DNA of 27,726 nucleotides from JBFJVZ01 sp041623895 (GCA_041623895.1 JBFJVZ010000042.1:1-27726); one strand, 5' to 3'. Shown: positions 14,778 through 24,137, counted from the first letter of the stretch. Made by a program: numbers and translations. Notes: generated from the sequence alone by a model not told the origin.

Positions 14778-16343
14778 ATGTCAAACCCCTCTGCCAACGA
14801 GCACTATGATTACGCCATCATCGGGATGGGGATTGGCGGTCTGACACTCGGTGCGTTGCTTGCCCAAGCGGGGCATAAAGTAATCATTTTCGAGCAGCAT
14901 TATGTGCCGGGAGGATACGGTCACACCTTTCGCCAAGGCAGATTCTCGTTCTGCGCCGAATTGCATTACGTGTGGGATTGCGGGCCCGGCGAACGCGTCT
15001 ACCAAATGCTGCAAAAACTTGGGCTCGAGCAACAAATTAATTTTCATCGGCTCGATCCCGCTGGCTTTGATCGCATAGTTGCCCCCGGTATCGATTACAC
15101 CATCGGCAGTGGATTTGACCGGGAGTGCAACCGGCTGTCGGCCATCTTTCCTTCGCATGCCGCCCAGTTGGCGGAGTACTTCGAGATCATCGCAAAGCTT
15201 CACCAGCAGCTGTACGATCTGCCAATTGGCTTCTCCTGGAAGACAGTATTCGGACACCCCCTTCGCTACTCACACATCATTCGTTATCTGAAGTGGACGC
15301 TTGAGGATTTGTTCGATCAGCTGCGGTTCCCCGTCGAGTTGCGGATGATCCTGGCCGGGCAGAGTGCCATCTTTTGGGCACCTCCGCGAGACCTGTCGTT
15401 GGTCGTCCATGCGGGCGGTGTGGGCAGTTACGACCAAGGCGCTTACTATCCGGAGCAAAGCTTCATGCACGTGATGAAGTCGTTGCTCCGCAAAATCAAA
15501 GAGAAACCCGGTTGCCGATCGCTGCTGTCCACCGAAGTTACCGCGATCGAAGTCGATGGCGGTCTGGCTCGATCCATCACAACCGCAAGAGGCGAAAGAT
15601 TCACGGCCGACCGGTTCCTGTTTGATGGCGACGCGCAGTTAAGCTTGGATCTGATCGGCCAAGAGCGGTTTCCCACCGCGTTCCGAAAAAAACTGAAGTA
15701 CGACTATGGGACAAGTGTGCTGAGTGTCTATCTGGGGTTGAAGAACATCGATCTGAGGCAATCCGGTTTTGGCGAACAGAATCTTTTCTGGCATCCCAAG
15801 ATCGACCTTAACGAAGTCTACGATGACCAGCTGTCCGGCGGCATTCCCGAGCGACCTTATTTCTTCTGCAATGCCCCCACGTTACGCCCGCACCACGCGG
15901 TGCTTGCTCCGCCGGGTTGTGATCAACTGGTGATGGTTGCCCCCTGCAGCTACGATTACTTTCGCGAGCTACGTGAACAAGGCGAAGAGAATTACCTGGC
16001 AGCGAAAGAACAGTACGCCGACAACATCATCGGCGTGCTCGCATCGGAGTTCATTCCGAATCTGACCGACAGCATCGTCGAGAAAGTCATCGGCAGTCCG
16101 CTGACCAACCAGTTTTACGTGCGGGCTCCCAAGGGTAATTGTTACAGCACGCCGCTGGATCCCAAACACGTGAACTTACGGCGGCTGAACTATCAAAGTC
16201 CGTTTCCGAATCTTCACTACGTTGGCGCCAGTAGTTGCCTGCCCGGCTTCGCAACCATCATCCACTTTGCCTGCATGTTGTACGAGAAATTGACCGGAGA
16301 TCAGGTTTATTGTCATCCGGAGGCGAAACGTAACACCGCTTGA
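14778..16343 (+). CDS. FAD-dependent carotenoid isomerase/RetSat-like oxidoreductase
   Basis: A 521-residue protein of the phytoene desaturase / CrtISO / all-trans-retinol 13,14-reductase superfamily. The N-terminal Rossmann motif is DYAIIGMGIGGLTLG (GMGIGG at 16-21), with the acidic end of the second strand at FEQHYVPGGY. The C-terminal flavin motif is YVGASSCLPGFATIIHFACM. This domain layout means FAD-linked oxidation, reduction or isomerisation of a polyene or long-chain lipid. The ATG at 14778 (MSNPSANEHYDYAIIG) fits the usual short lead before the FAD motif; the frame stays open to 14730. Malic enzyme follows 66 bases downstream on the same strand. The divergent desaturase suggests a lipid-related substrate. 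The exact substrate is unknown. Confidence 0.9.
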   Translation: MSNPSANEHYDYAIIGMGIGGLTLGALLAQAGHKVIIFEQHYVPGGYGHTFRQGRFSFCAELHYVWDCGPGERVYQMLQKLGLEQQINFHRLDPAGFDRIVAPGIDYTIGSGFDRECNRLSAIFPSHAAQLAEYFEIIAKLHQQLYDLPIGFSWKTVFGHPLRYSHIIRYLKWTLEDLFDQLRFPVELRMILAGQSAIFWAPPRDLSLVVHAGGVGSYDQGAYYPEQSFMHVMKSLLRKIKEKPGCRSLLSTEVTAIEVDGGLARSITTARGERFTADRFLFDGDAQLSLDLIGQERFPTAFRKKLKYDYGTSVLSVYLGLKNIDLRQSGFGEQNLFWHPKIDLNEVYDDQLSGGIPERPYFFCNAPTLRPHHAVLAPPGCDQLVMVAPCSYDYFRELREQGEENYLAAKEQYADNIIGVLASEFIPNLTDSIVEKVIGSPLTNQFYVRAPKGNCYSTPLDPKHVNLRRLNYQSPFPNLHYVGASSCLPGFATIIHFACMLYEKLTGDQVYCHPEAKRNTA

Positions 16344-16409
16344 ATGCTGGTCAAGTCAACGCGCAGCGCGAGTTGTGAAGTCATGTCACTGGCGTAAAGG
16401 AAGAGTGCT

Positions 16410-17747
16410 ATGGAAGTCAAACAGGACACCAGCGCGACGGGCGAACCGGCGGAAGCGGCGATGCGGCTGCACCCGTTTTACAAGGGCAAAATTCAGGTCA
16501 TGCCCAAATGCGCGATCCGCGACTACAGTGATTTCGCCGTCTGGTACACGCCCGGAGTAGCAGCCCCCTGCCGCGCGATTGATCAGCACCCCGAGCTTGT
16601 CTACGAGCATACGAACAAGGCCAACTCGGTCGCCGTGATCTCGGACGGAACACGCGTTTTGGGCCTCGGCGATATCGGTCCGCATGCCGGCTTGCCGGTG
16701 ATGGAAGGAAAATCGCTACTGTTTAAATACCTGGGCGGCGTCGACGCCGTGCCGCTTTGCCTGGCAACCAAGGACGGCGATGAATTGATACGCACCGTTG
16801 AGATACTTGCGCCGTCCTTTGGGGCCATCAATCTGGAGGATATCGCGCAGCCAAAGTGTTTTCGCGTGCTGAACGAACTACGCTCCAGGCTCAGCATTCC
16901 TGTCTGGCATGACGACCAACAAGGTTCGGCGACGGTTGCACTGGCCGGACTGTTGAACGGATTAAAGGTGGTCGGTAAACGATTGGACCGTGTCAAGATC
17001 GCGATGGTTGGCATCGGCGCGGCAAACGTGGCAACGTACCGGCTGCTCTGCGCCCAAGGTGTTGATCCTGGTGCCATCGTGGCCTGCGATCGCAAAGGAA
17101 CCTTGCATCGGGATCGCGAAGATATCGCCAGGCAGCAGGCGGAGTTCACCGACAAATGGCGAATTTGCAACGACAGCAACGCACAGCAAGTCAAAGGAGG
17201 GATCGCCGAAGCATTGGCCGGTGCAGACGTTTGCATCGCCTTTTCCGCAGCGGGTCCCGATGTCATCTTGCCCGGGTGGATTGAGCAGATGGCGGAGAAA
17301 TCGATGGTCTTTGCCTGTGCCAATCCGGTCCCGGAAATCTGGCCTTGGCAGGCCAAACAAGCCGGTGCACAAATCGTCGCAACAGGTCGCAGTGACCTGG
17401 CCAACCAGGTCAATAACTCGCTCGGTTTTCCCGCGATCTTTCGCGGAGTTCTGGACGTTCGCGCCGCCAGAATTACGGACGAGATGGCGATTGCCGCTGC
17501 TGTCGAGTTAGCAGAATTCGCCGAGTCCCGGGGTCTGGATGAAGAATCCATCGTTCCGCGCATGGACGAGTGGGAAGTTTTTCCCCGGGTCGCGGCCGCA
17601 ACCGGCAGCCAAGCTATCGAGCAAGGCGTCGCTGCTTTGTCAAAAACACGAGAACAGTTGTTCGAGTCCGCCTACCTAACGATCAAACAAGCTCGTGAGT
17701 CAACGCAGTGCTTACTCAAACACGGCTTCATTGCCACACCGCCGTGA
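16410..17747 (+). CDS. Malic enzyme (NAD(P)-dependent)
   Basis: A 445-residue enzyme that decarboxylates malate to pyruvate with NAD(P)+ and a divalent metal. Visible motifs are YTPGVAAP (46-53), GDIGPHAGLPVMEGK with catalytic Lys101, the metal/substrate motif HDDQQGSA, and the dinucleotide fold MVGIGAANVATYRLL. The length matches the short bacterial type without the C-terminal phosphotransacetylase-like domain found in MaeB proteins. The ATG at 16410 is well supported by AAAGGAAGAG (16396-16405). NAD versus NADP preference cannot be read safely. It could supply reductant for the neighbouring lipid enzymes, but that link is only positional. Confidence 0.95.
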   Translation: MEVKQDTSATGEPAEAAMRLHPFYKGKIQVMPKCAIRDYSDFAVWYTPGVAAPCRAIDQHPELVYEHTNKANSVAVISDGTRVLGLGDIGPHAGLPVMEGKSLLFKYLGGVDAVPLCLATKDGDELIRTVEILAPSFGAINLEDIAQPKCFRVLNELRSRLSIPVWHDDQQGSATVALAGLLNGLKVVGKRLDRVKIAMVGIGAANVATYRLLCAQGVDPGAIVACDRKGTLHRDREDIARQQAEFTDKWRICNDSNAQQVKGGIAEALAGADVCIAFSAAGPDVILPGWIEQMAEKSMVFACANPVPEIWPWQAKQAGAQIVATGRSDLANQVNNSLGFPAIFRGVLDVRAARITDEMAIAAAVELAEFAESRGLDEESIVPRMDEWEVFPRVAAATGSQAIEQGVAALSKTREQLFESAYLTIKQARESTQCLLKHGFIATPP

Positions 17748-17773
17748 CCGCTGCTATGCCCGCGCTCGCGAAT

Positions 17774-17851
17774 CGGGAGGGCGAAGCTCCTGCTGAGCCG
17801 GTAATGCCAATCTTTCGGCTCGGCAGGAGCCTCTCCCGCCTGTCCCTCCCG
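17774..17851. terminator. Long imperfect hairpin between convergent genes
   Basis: The left arm (17774-17800) and right arm (17816-17851) are inverted: CTCCTGCTGAGCCG pairs with CGGCTCGGCAGGAG, then a looser GGGAGGG/CCCTCCC base. It lies between malic enzyme and the GT61 gene. It resembles GC-rich intergenic palindromes that I recall as repeated in related planctomycetes; only one copy is seen here. Confidence 0.55.
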
Positions 17852-17886
17852 TCAATTCAGTAAACCTCGGATCTGCCGCTACGGCT

Positions 17887-18966
17887 CTAAACATGGCGGG
17901 CTGCACAAACCGCCGTCGCCTGGGAAGCTTGATCCTCAATCATCCGCTCGATCACTGACCGAAACTCGGCCGCATCGACCATCATGTTGGATCGATTCGG
18001 TTTCGCTCGGGGATCAGCCCGGTCGGCAAGAACATAGTAGTAATCCAGCCCCATTGCGGCGGCCAGCGTGTAATAGCAGTAGAGCTGTTCGTTCAGATGA
18101 TCGCGGACTTCCAGGACACGCGAACCGGGAGACATCGCGATCATGTTTGTCAGCCCGGCTCCATGATTGCCAACCAGGATTCTGGCACTGGAGGCCAACC
18201 GAATCTGTCTTTTCCACGGCACTTTTTCAGCGTGCAAGATTCTAAATCCAAAATTCTTCAGGATCGGCAGCAACTCTGCTTCGTTTTCGATTCGCCGCCG
18301 CGCCGCCAGCTGGCGACTGATATAGAGACGATCTCCCGCGGTTTTGCGGTCACGGAACCAGCAGTGTTGCACGAATCGATTTCGCAATCGATTCATAATC
18401 TTAGGATCGTAGCTTCCCGTTGGAGCAATGTGCGTGGGCACCAGCAGCTGACGACACTTCAGATGCTCGAACCTGCCCAGCACCCGGATTTCTTTCAACC
18501 CGTACGGCTTTAGCGTTTCAATGATGAAGGGACAACGCCGCATCTTGGCCGGCAGCAGCAGCGTTAGGTCTGCTAATGATCGATGTTCTGCGGCGAATTC
18601 CAATCGTGGAAGTGCGTCACAGGTCCAATGGAAATAACCGAAACTCCACTGGTCAGTGACCCACAACGCGGTCGGATCAAAACGCCGCGTCGGCTGAAAC
18701 AGTCGCTCAATTCCGTCACGCCAATGTTTGCGCCGCCGCCGCCATTCCTCAAGCTCGCTGGGCATCACAAACGACTCGACCAGGTACTCGCCGTCAGACC
18801 ACAGCGGCCCGCGGCCATAAACATGAACGTCGCTATGAGTCTCGATCGACCTGTCATGAAGCCGCATCGTCTTGCCACGCGCGAACAGAAATCGGTCGCT
18901 GGGAATCAGATTGACGGGATCGGGGCAGGAAACGACCAGCGGATCGGCGATGTGCTCAGTTATCAT
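17887..18966 (-). CDS. Glycosyltransferase family 61 protein
   Basis: A 359-residue protein with the GT61 (DUF563) pattern. It has DQWSFGYFHWTCDALPRL near the middle, a Lys/Arg-rich LYISRQLAARRRIENE segment, and the C-terminal VGNHGAGLTNMIAMSPGS, which lines the donor site in this family. No signal peptide or membrane segment is evident, so it is probably cytosolic, acting on a surface-glycan precursor. I chose the ATG at 18966 because it overlaps the FkbM stop codon as ATGA, which implies translational coupling; the frame is open up to 19152 but that part is antisense-like inside FkbM. With FkbM it probably builds and methylates a cell-surface sugar. Donor and acceptor are unknown. Confidence 0.88.
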   Translation of the reverse strand: MITEHIADPLVVSCPDPVNLIPSDRFLFARGKTMRLHDRSIETHSDVHVYGRGPLWSDGEYLVESFVMPSELEEWRRRRKHWRDGIERLFQPTRRFDPTALWVTDQWSFGYFHWTCDALPRLEFAAEHRSLADLTLLLPAKMRRCPFIIETLKPYGLKEIRVLGRFEHLKCRQLLVPTHIAPTGSYDPKIMNRLRNRFVQHCWFRDRKTAGDRLYISRQLAARRRIENEAELLPILKNFGFRILHAEKVPWKRQIRLASSARILVGNHGAGLTNMIAMSPGSRVLEVRDHLNEQLYCYYTLAAAMGLDYYYVLADRADPRAKPNRSNMMVDAAEFRSVIERMIEDQASQATAVCAARHV

Positions 18967-19751
18967 TTCACCTGCCTGCTGCTGCTTGATTCGCTGTTTG
19001 GGATAATCGTGTACAGGGCGTTGTAAACACCTGTCGGTTGGCGGTGATGAACAAAGTCCGTGTAGAAACTGACCAGTCGGTAGCCGTGCGACGAAAGGTA
19101 CTGATCGATTGGAAATAATGTGCCGTTTTGTGTCGTGGTTGATTTCAGGCAAAAGAACTCGAACACGATCAGTCCGATACGATGATTGCCCAACATCTCT
19201 GCGGCGCCATGCAGTGTGGCCAGGTCGGCTCCCTCAGTATCGACTTTCAACAAATCGATCGAATCGACGCCCCGCTCCCGGCAAACGGAGTCCAGTGAAC
19301 GAAGCTGAATCGTTTCAGATCGCTGAAACAGTTCGGAATCCGAGGAAAGAATGGGCGACGAATCGCAGGTCGAAGCCAACACACTGGAAGAATAAATGTT
19401 GATTTGTGCTTCCCGGTCATGACTGCTGAGACCGTAATTGAAACATTCAACATTGCTCAGCTGGGATGTGTTTTGGCTGAGTTGTTGGAATGTCGAGGCT
19501 ACCGGCTCGAAGCAACAGACTTGCCGCGGGGAAACTCGCTGCAGAATTTTTCGCACCGTTTGCCCGGTGTTGGCACCAACATCGAAGATCACATTCAGCG
19601 AGGCATGATTCGGATGCCAGCGTTCGCTTGTCAGTCGCACACAATCATCCAGCCAATCAACACCCCACCGCTTGGTGCGCAAGAGACGATAACCGGTGGT
19701 CGATTTGACACGATGTCCGGCGCGTTTGGCCAGATCTTTGACGCTCTGCAC
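18963..19751 (-). CDS. FkbM family SAM-dependent methyltransferase
   Basis: A 262-residue O-methyltransferase. The SAM-binding motif I is VIFDVGANTGQTVRKIL (about residues 54-70), then the acidic end CCFEPVASTFQQL, and the FkbM-typical DLLKVDTEGADLATLHGA. Family members methylate hydroxyls on sugars and secondary metabolites. The start is GTG at 19751, preceded by AGGGAG; no suitable ATG exists upstream in frame. It overlaps the GT61 start by four bases (ATGA) and lies 89 bases after the ABC-type gene. It is likely part of a glycan-modification operon. Confidence 0.9.
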   Translation of the reverse strand: MQSVKDLAKRAGHRVKSTTGYRLLRTKRWGVDWLDDCVRLTSERWHPNHASLNVIFDVGANTGQTVRKILQRVSPRQVCCFEPVASTFQQLSQNTSQLSNVECFNYGLSSHDREAQINIYSSSVLASTCDSSPILSSDSELFQRSETIQLRSLDSVCRERGVDSIDLLKVDTEGADLATLHGAAEMLGNHRIGLIVFEFFCLKSTTTQNGTLFPIDQYLSSHGYRLVSFYTDFVHHRQPTGVYNALYTIIPNSESSSSRQVK

Positions 19752-19840
19752 GATTCTGATCTCCCTATCATGTGTGGGTGCGGCATCCTGCCGTACGGCT
19801 CGGGCAGTTTCATACCACGTTTCGCAGGCTCGCCGCTACA

Positions 19841-21670
19841 TCAACCCGGCTGGTCGCCATGTTGGTGGCGATAGGGATTGAACAGCAGATAGTTCAGGTG
19901 CCGGTACAGGTCGCTGTCCGCTAGCAATTCGGCGTGCTTGCCTTCGCCGGCTAGTCGCGGTCCATTCAGCAGAATCACGCGGTTAGCGCCTCGTAAGGTT
20001 TGCAGTCGCCTGGGCAGCATCACGACCAGGGTCCCGCTGCTGACCAACCCCAGTAATGCCTTCAAGCAGGGGTCTTCAGCCAGATGCTCGGCTGGTGGCG
20101 GCGGCTCTTTGGCAAGCAGAACAGGCGGTTTGTGCACCACAGCACGAGCAACCGCGATGCCGTAGGTGGTCTCCGTGTTGAGCATCGAATCGCCGGGCGT
20201 GATGTAGGTGTTCAGACCTTCGGGCAAACGTTGCAGACGTTCGTAGACATCAACTTGTTCCAAAGCCTCAACGATGTCGGCGCTGCCGATCGACTCATCA
20301 CCGCCGCGCAGGTTTTCCAGAATCGTACCGTCCCAGATCGGCCCATCCGGTTCGATCCACATGACGTTATCCGCCAGTGCCCGCGGATGCACGTCCAGCA
20401 GCCGGATTCCGTCGATCATCACAAGGCCTTCCGCAGGTCGGCCAAAACCCATCAACAACTCGGTCAACGCCCGCGTCGAAACCGATTCGGTTCCCAACAG
20501 CGCCACCATCGTCCCGGGCGTGAAATCCAAAGTCAGATGACTGAGGATCGCTTGACCGTGCGAATCGGTCAGCGTTACATCGCGGATTTCGACCCCTTCG
20601 CGAACGCCGGCCAAGCCAACGCGTTGCTCCGTCGGTGCGATCTCGTCACTACGCTTCAAATAGTGGTAAATCGCATCGGATGCGCGGCCGCTGCTGCGAA
20701 GCCGTCGCGCGAGTTCTGTGAATCGCCCTACCGCAATGATGGCGCCGGTCAGCGACAAACCCATCACCAAAGCGGCTGGAACGCTGAGCCCATTGTCGGC
20801 ACCGAAAAGATTCACACCGAGACCCAAAATCAAAATCGCGATCGCCGCAGACGTTGCCAGCATCAGCAGCGGCCAAACCCGGCCGTGATGGGAATCTTCT
20901 AAAGCCAACCGACGATACAAACCATCAAGCTCTGCAGCAAACGCACGATCCGCCAGGCCTTGCGACTGCAGTCGGGCCAGCATCGGCGCCTGGCCGACAA
21001 GCTCCGCCATACGTTTCCGATTGCGAGGAACTTCCCAATCCGCCTGGTCGATTTCTTCGCTCCAGTGCAGACGCTGATAAAGTTGCCACAGCAGCACGCC
21101 GCTGACAACCGCCAGCAGCGCCAACCAGACATTGACCAACAACGCCAAGACGACGCAACCGATCAGCAACAGAACCGTTCGCGGAATCGATCGGTACCAC
21201 AGCGATAATCCTCGTTGCAGCTCGGGCAGCTGTCTGCCGATCAGATCTTGTGCGCGGACGTGCTGGGCGGCGGCACCCTCCAATTCGGCGCGCCTGAGAC
21301 TTTGACTCAAAACTCGCTTGTGAAGTGATCGTACGATGCGTCTTGCCCGGATGTCGGCGGCGCGGCGATTCATCCAAACAGCAAAACAAAATAGAACAGC
21401 AACCATGAATGTGACGGCGACCAGGCCGGTTAGCTGGATCAACGCCGGTTGTTCGTAACAGAACCGCGGCAAGGGGACATAAAGATGTGTCCCCAAGCGA
21501 ACGCTGGTGTCCGTCAGCCCGCCGTTATCGAGCAACATCGCCAACAGCCCAACAAGCACGATCAAAACAGGAACCAGCAGCCCCGACAGCACGCACCAAA
21601 TAAGCGCAAGCGTTGCACCGCTGGCTTCGGGCTCATGGCGAGCGACGGTTAGCGTGCTAATTCGATTCAA
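19841..21670 (-). CDS. ABC-exporter-like protein with degenerate ATPase domain
   Basis: A 609-residue protein with the half-exporter layout: hydrophobic segments at about 20-47, 78-100, 163-195 and 263-315, then a nucleotide-binding-like domain from about 358. The domain follows the ABC fold, but its catalytic motifs are lost. Walker A reads GTESVSTR (393-400) with no GK(S/T). The LSGGQ signature reads LNTETTYG (497-504). Walker B reads LLAKEP (518-523), with Lys for Asp. The H-loop His is Pro553. Downstream AVARA-like and NRVILLNG parts remain. The frame is long and intact, so it is not a decaying gene. The start is TTG at 21670, supported by GAGG eight bases upstream. It may be a pseudo-ATPase partner of another exporter or a regulator of glycan export. 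Confidence 0.85.
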   Translation of the reverse strand: MNRISTLTVARHEPEASGATLALIWCVLSGLLVPVLIVLVGLLAMLLDNGGLTDTSVRLGTHLYVPLPRFCYEQPALIQLTGLVAVTFMVAVLFCFAVWMNRRAADIRARRIVRSLHKRVLSQSLRRAELEGAAAQHVRAQDLIGRQLPELQRGLSLWYRSIPRTVLLLIGCVVLALLVNVWLALLAVVSGVLLWQLYQRLHWSEEIDQADWEVPRNRKRMAELVGQAPMLARLQSQGLADRAFAAELDGLYRRLALEDSHHGRVWPLLMLATSAAIAILILGLGVNLFGADNGLSVPAALVMGLSLTGAIIAVGRFTELARRLRSSGRASDAIYHYLKRSDEIAPTEQRVGLAGVREGVEIRDVTLTDSHGQAILSHLTLDFTPGTMVALLGTESVSTRALTELLMGFGRPAEGLVMIDGIRLLDVHPRALADNVMWIEPDGPIWDGTILENLRGGDESIGSADIVEALEQVDVYERLQRLPEGLNTYITPGDSMLNTETTYGIAVARAVVHKPPVLLAKEPPPPAEHLAEDPCLKALLGLVSSGTLVVMLPRRLQTLRGANRVILLNGPRLAGEGKHAELLADSDLYRHLNYLLFNPYRHQHGDQPG

Positions 21671-21822
21671 CCGGGTGCCTCATAAAACGATCTGATCGCG
21701 GGACGACTGCCCAGCGCCATCACAATCCGGCTTGGCCTCCCTAGCCGCCCGTGAATCGTGCCTTACGACGCTTCGTCAGCTGCCGGCAACCACAGCTGTC
21801 CAGCGACGTGTGCGAAGGCGGA
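21671..21822. other. Gap between the ABC-2 permease and the ABC-like gene
   Basis: These 152 bases hold the Shine-Dalgarno GAGG of the downstream TTG-started gene (near 21679-21682). No hairpin terminator is obvious, so read-through from the permease gene is possible. Confidence 0.4.
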
Positions 21823-23622
21823 TCAGGCCAAGTCTCGATCTTCGAAAAGTAACATTGCAAGCATCCAGATCGCGATGGCGAAACATACAAGATAATTGAA
21901 AGCACCGGCCAAGTAGATCGGCGGAATCGGATTTCCGGCATCCACGGCACTCTGGACGTTAAAGACGTTCAAATTTGGCACAATTAAAGCGATTAGCTTG
22001 CCAACAAACCCCACCAAGGCGTTTTCTCCCCGGACGGATGCCACCAGCGGCGAGGTCAGATTCCCAATCACATAGACCACAAAACAAGTGATGAAATTGG
22101 CCAACAGGGGCAATCGGGTGGCCAAGGCAACCGCGATGGCAGCGATTACCATCGTCTCCATGAAATACAAGCCCAGCACAGGCATGGTGGTGACAATTTC
22201 CTCCAACCCCTGTTGCCAGGTCGTGTCCGCACGCGTCGTCTCACGGGAATCATAAATCGGCTTGTAACTCATCAAGATCAGAAACACCGCTGAAATGATC
22301 ACAAACAGCACCAGGACCGCCATCATGATTCCGGCGTACTTGCCGAGAATGAAAGAACGCCGGCTGACTGGCTTGCTGAGAACAGTCAACGCCGTTCGAC
22401 CCTCGATTTCTTCGCTGACAGTGGTGCCCGCGCTCCAGACCGCTTGAATCATTCCCAGCACCATGATCAAGGTCACACCACTGTCTTTGAACATGCGGAT
22501 GTCATCACCCAAGGTGTTGAATGGGTAAATCGAAAAAATCACGACGCCGACAATCCCCAAGATCAACAACAACAAATACAGCATCTGTGCCATCTCGTTC
22601 TTGGCCGTCGAAAGCGCCAGCGCCCAGACTCGCGGTGCCGCTTGTCGAAAGGCCACAATCGATGTCATCAACAGGAAAAAGGAAACCGCAATTCCGACCA
22701 ACACCGAAGCCTCCGGGACCGGTGGCAGGTTCTTGAAGGTGAACTTGACCACTGCCTCATCGATCTCGCGGTTCTGAATGTGAAGCCGTTCCGGGTTCGC
22801 GGGAATCGGCGCCGCATCACGATCTTCGTATCGATAATTCAACTGCTCGCCGGCGTTGACTCGGGTCGGTGAACGAGAGAATCCGGCAGGGTCGGCGGCG
22901 TCACCCAACAGAACGGTTCGGTTACTCTCAATCGTCAGCTCCGAAACCATCCGCAAGTTGTAATCCAGTTTCGTTGGATGAAATGGTGCGGTGTCGGGAT
23001 CAACATCGGGCGATACGGCCGGAATCTTTTCAATCACGACACTGGTTCCATCACCGACCAAATTGACCGCCGGAATCGATGTCAGAAAATCTTTCGGATT
23101 CTTCACCCAGACGGTCGTCGCCAAGGCAATCAAGGCAAAGATGCCTGCCACGCTGAGCAAATAAGGCACAATGCCTTCACCCAAGATTGTTCCCCACTCC
23201 GCTCGCGTTCGATGCCACATCCCATAGATCAAACCAAACCCCATCACCAATCCGACCGTGATCAGCGGCAAGAATAGAGATTCCGCGTAAGTGTCCTGCT
23301 GCGGGACGTACTGCCAACACAAGAACGCTGCGATCCCACCACCCACCATCAACGATGCAATGATGCCGCGCTGGGGAGAATCAGGCAGTGTTCCCAGTCC
23401 CGGGATCAGCGACAAGATCGCTAACACGCCGTACACGGCCACACAGGCCAAGGCCCCCAGTGCCAAGCCGGCACCGATCACCCAAATGGGCGTGATCCAG
23501 GTGGGGAGCCATTTTGAAATCTGAGCGACCATCATGGCTGGCTGCAGGAAGGACCCGCCCAGGTCAGCCAGCGGGGAATTCAGTAGCGAAGGGGTCGAAA
23601 GGTCGGCAAACAGGTTGGTCAT
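21823..23622 (-). CDS. ABC-2 type transporter permease
   Basis: A 599-residue multi-pass membrane protein. About five hydrophobic segments lie in the first 185 residues, followed by a hydrophilic domain (about 190-300) and five or six more segments to the end. The C-terminal half carries the ABC-2 permease pattern, with VSEEIEGRTALTVLSKPVSR and then FILGKYAGI, as in NatB/NosY-like and GldF-like permeases. It has no ATPase domain, and none sits beside it on this strand apart from the degenerate ABC-like protein. The ATG at 23622 is used. The cargo is unknown. The adjacency to a dead ATPase makes it unclear which ATPase powers it. Confidence 0.88.
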   Translation of the reverse strand: MTNLFADLSTPSLLNSPLADLGGSFLQPAMMVAQISKWLPTWITPIWVIGAGLALGALACVAVYGVLAILSLIPGLGTLPDSPQRGIIASLMVGGGIAAFLCWQYVPQQDTYAESLFLPLITVGLVMGFGLIYGMWHRTRAEWGTILGEGIVPYLLSVAGIFALIALATTVWVKNPKDFLTSIPAVNLVGDGTSVVIEKIPAVSPDVDPDTAPFHPTKLDYNLRMVSELTIESNRTVLLGDAADPAGFSRSPTRVNAGEQLNYRYEDRDAAPIPANPERLHIQNREIDEAVVKFTFKNLPPVPEASVLVGIAVSFFLLMTSIVAFRQAAPRVWALALSTAKNEMAQMLYLLLLILGIVGVVIFSIYPFNTLGDDIRMFKDSGVTLIMVLGMIQAVWSAGTTVSEEIEGRTALTVLSKPVSRRSFILGKYAGIMMAVLVLFVIISAVFLILMSYKPIYDSRETTRADTTWQQGLEEIVTTMPVLGLYFMETMVIAAIAVALATRLPLLANFITCFVVYVIGNLTSPLVASVRGENALVGFVGKLIALIVPNLNVFNVQSAVDAGNPIPPIYLAGAFNYLVCFAIAIWMLAMLLFEDRDLA

Positions 23623-23723
23623 CGTAAGCGGGGCAAATCAGATCGCAGAGCGCGGACGCTTTGCCCGCTGGGTTAGGAACACAGTAGGGCTGATACGAAG
23701 CAACCCTCAAAAAGGTTTTGTCA

Positions 23724-24137
23724 TCATTGGTACTGGGCCAAAAGCTGACGGATTGTCTGCGGAATCACGGCTTTTTGTAAGCCTTCGCCGTCCAGTCGAC
23801 AGCAGACCGCCGTCATCGAGCCATCGGCGATCCGGGCCCCCTGGCGGGTGAAATCAAAGTGGTATTGGACGCTGCTGGTGCCGATTTTGCCGACTCGGAC
23901 GGAGATCAGCAAAACGTCCTCAAAGCGAGCCGCCGCGGTGTAATTGCAGCTGGCAGCGACCCTGGGCCATGTCAAAGCACTGCCGTCGCCACTGGATTGG
24001 GGCATCACCGATAGCCCCAAAGACCGCAACATCTCGTGCTCGGCCGATTCCATCAACGGAAAAAAGACCGAGAAATGCACGATTCCCGCGGCATCGGTGT
24101 CGCGAAACTCGATTCGTCGCTCGGTGGAAAAGGCCAC
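23724..24137 (-). CDS. 4HBT/YbgC-type acyl-CoA thioesterase
   Basis: A 137-residue hotdog-fold protein. The N-terminal EFRDTDAAGIVHFSVFFPLME holds the active-site Asp (D15) and the His motif of the YbgC/4-hydroxybenzoyl-CoA thioesterase family; the length is typical. It hydrolyses acyl- or aryl-CoA thioesters, and the exact substrate is unknown. The start is GTG at 24137, 12 bases after the stop codon of rpsR, so it is probably co-transcribed with it. There is no strong Shine-Dalgarno sequence. The pairing with a ribosomal protein gene is probably accidental. Confidence 0.9.
   Translation of the reverse strand: MAFSTERRIEFRDTDAAGIVHFSVFFPLMESAEHEMLRSLGLSVMPQSSGDGSALTWPRVAASCNYTAAARFEDVLLISVRVGKIGTSSVQYHFDFTRQGARIADGSMTAVCCRLDGEGLQKAVIPQTIRQLLAQYQ

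Noticed and set aside
16601..17563. 320-codon open frame on the minus strand
   Set aside because: Antisense to malic enzyme, Ser/Pro/Arg-rich, no family resemblance.
20084..20902. 272-codon open frame on the plus strand
   Set aside because: It is antisense to the ABC-like gene, is rich in Arg/Gln/His, and has no recognisable domain; a codon-bias shadow.
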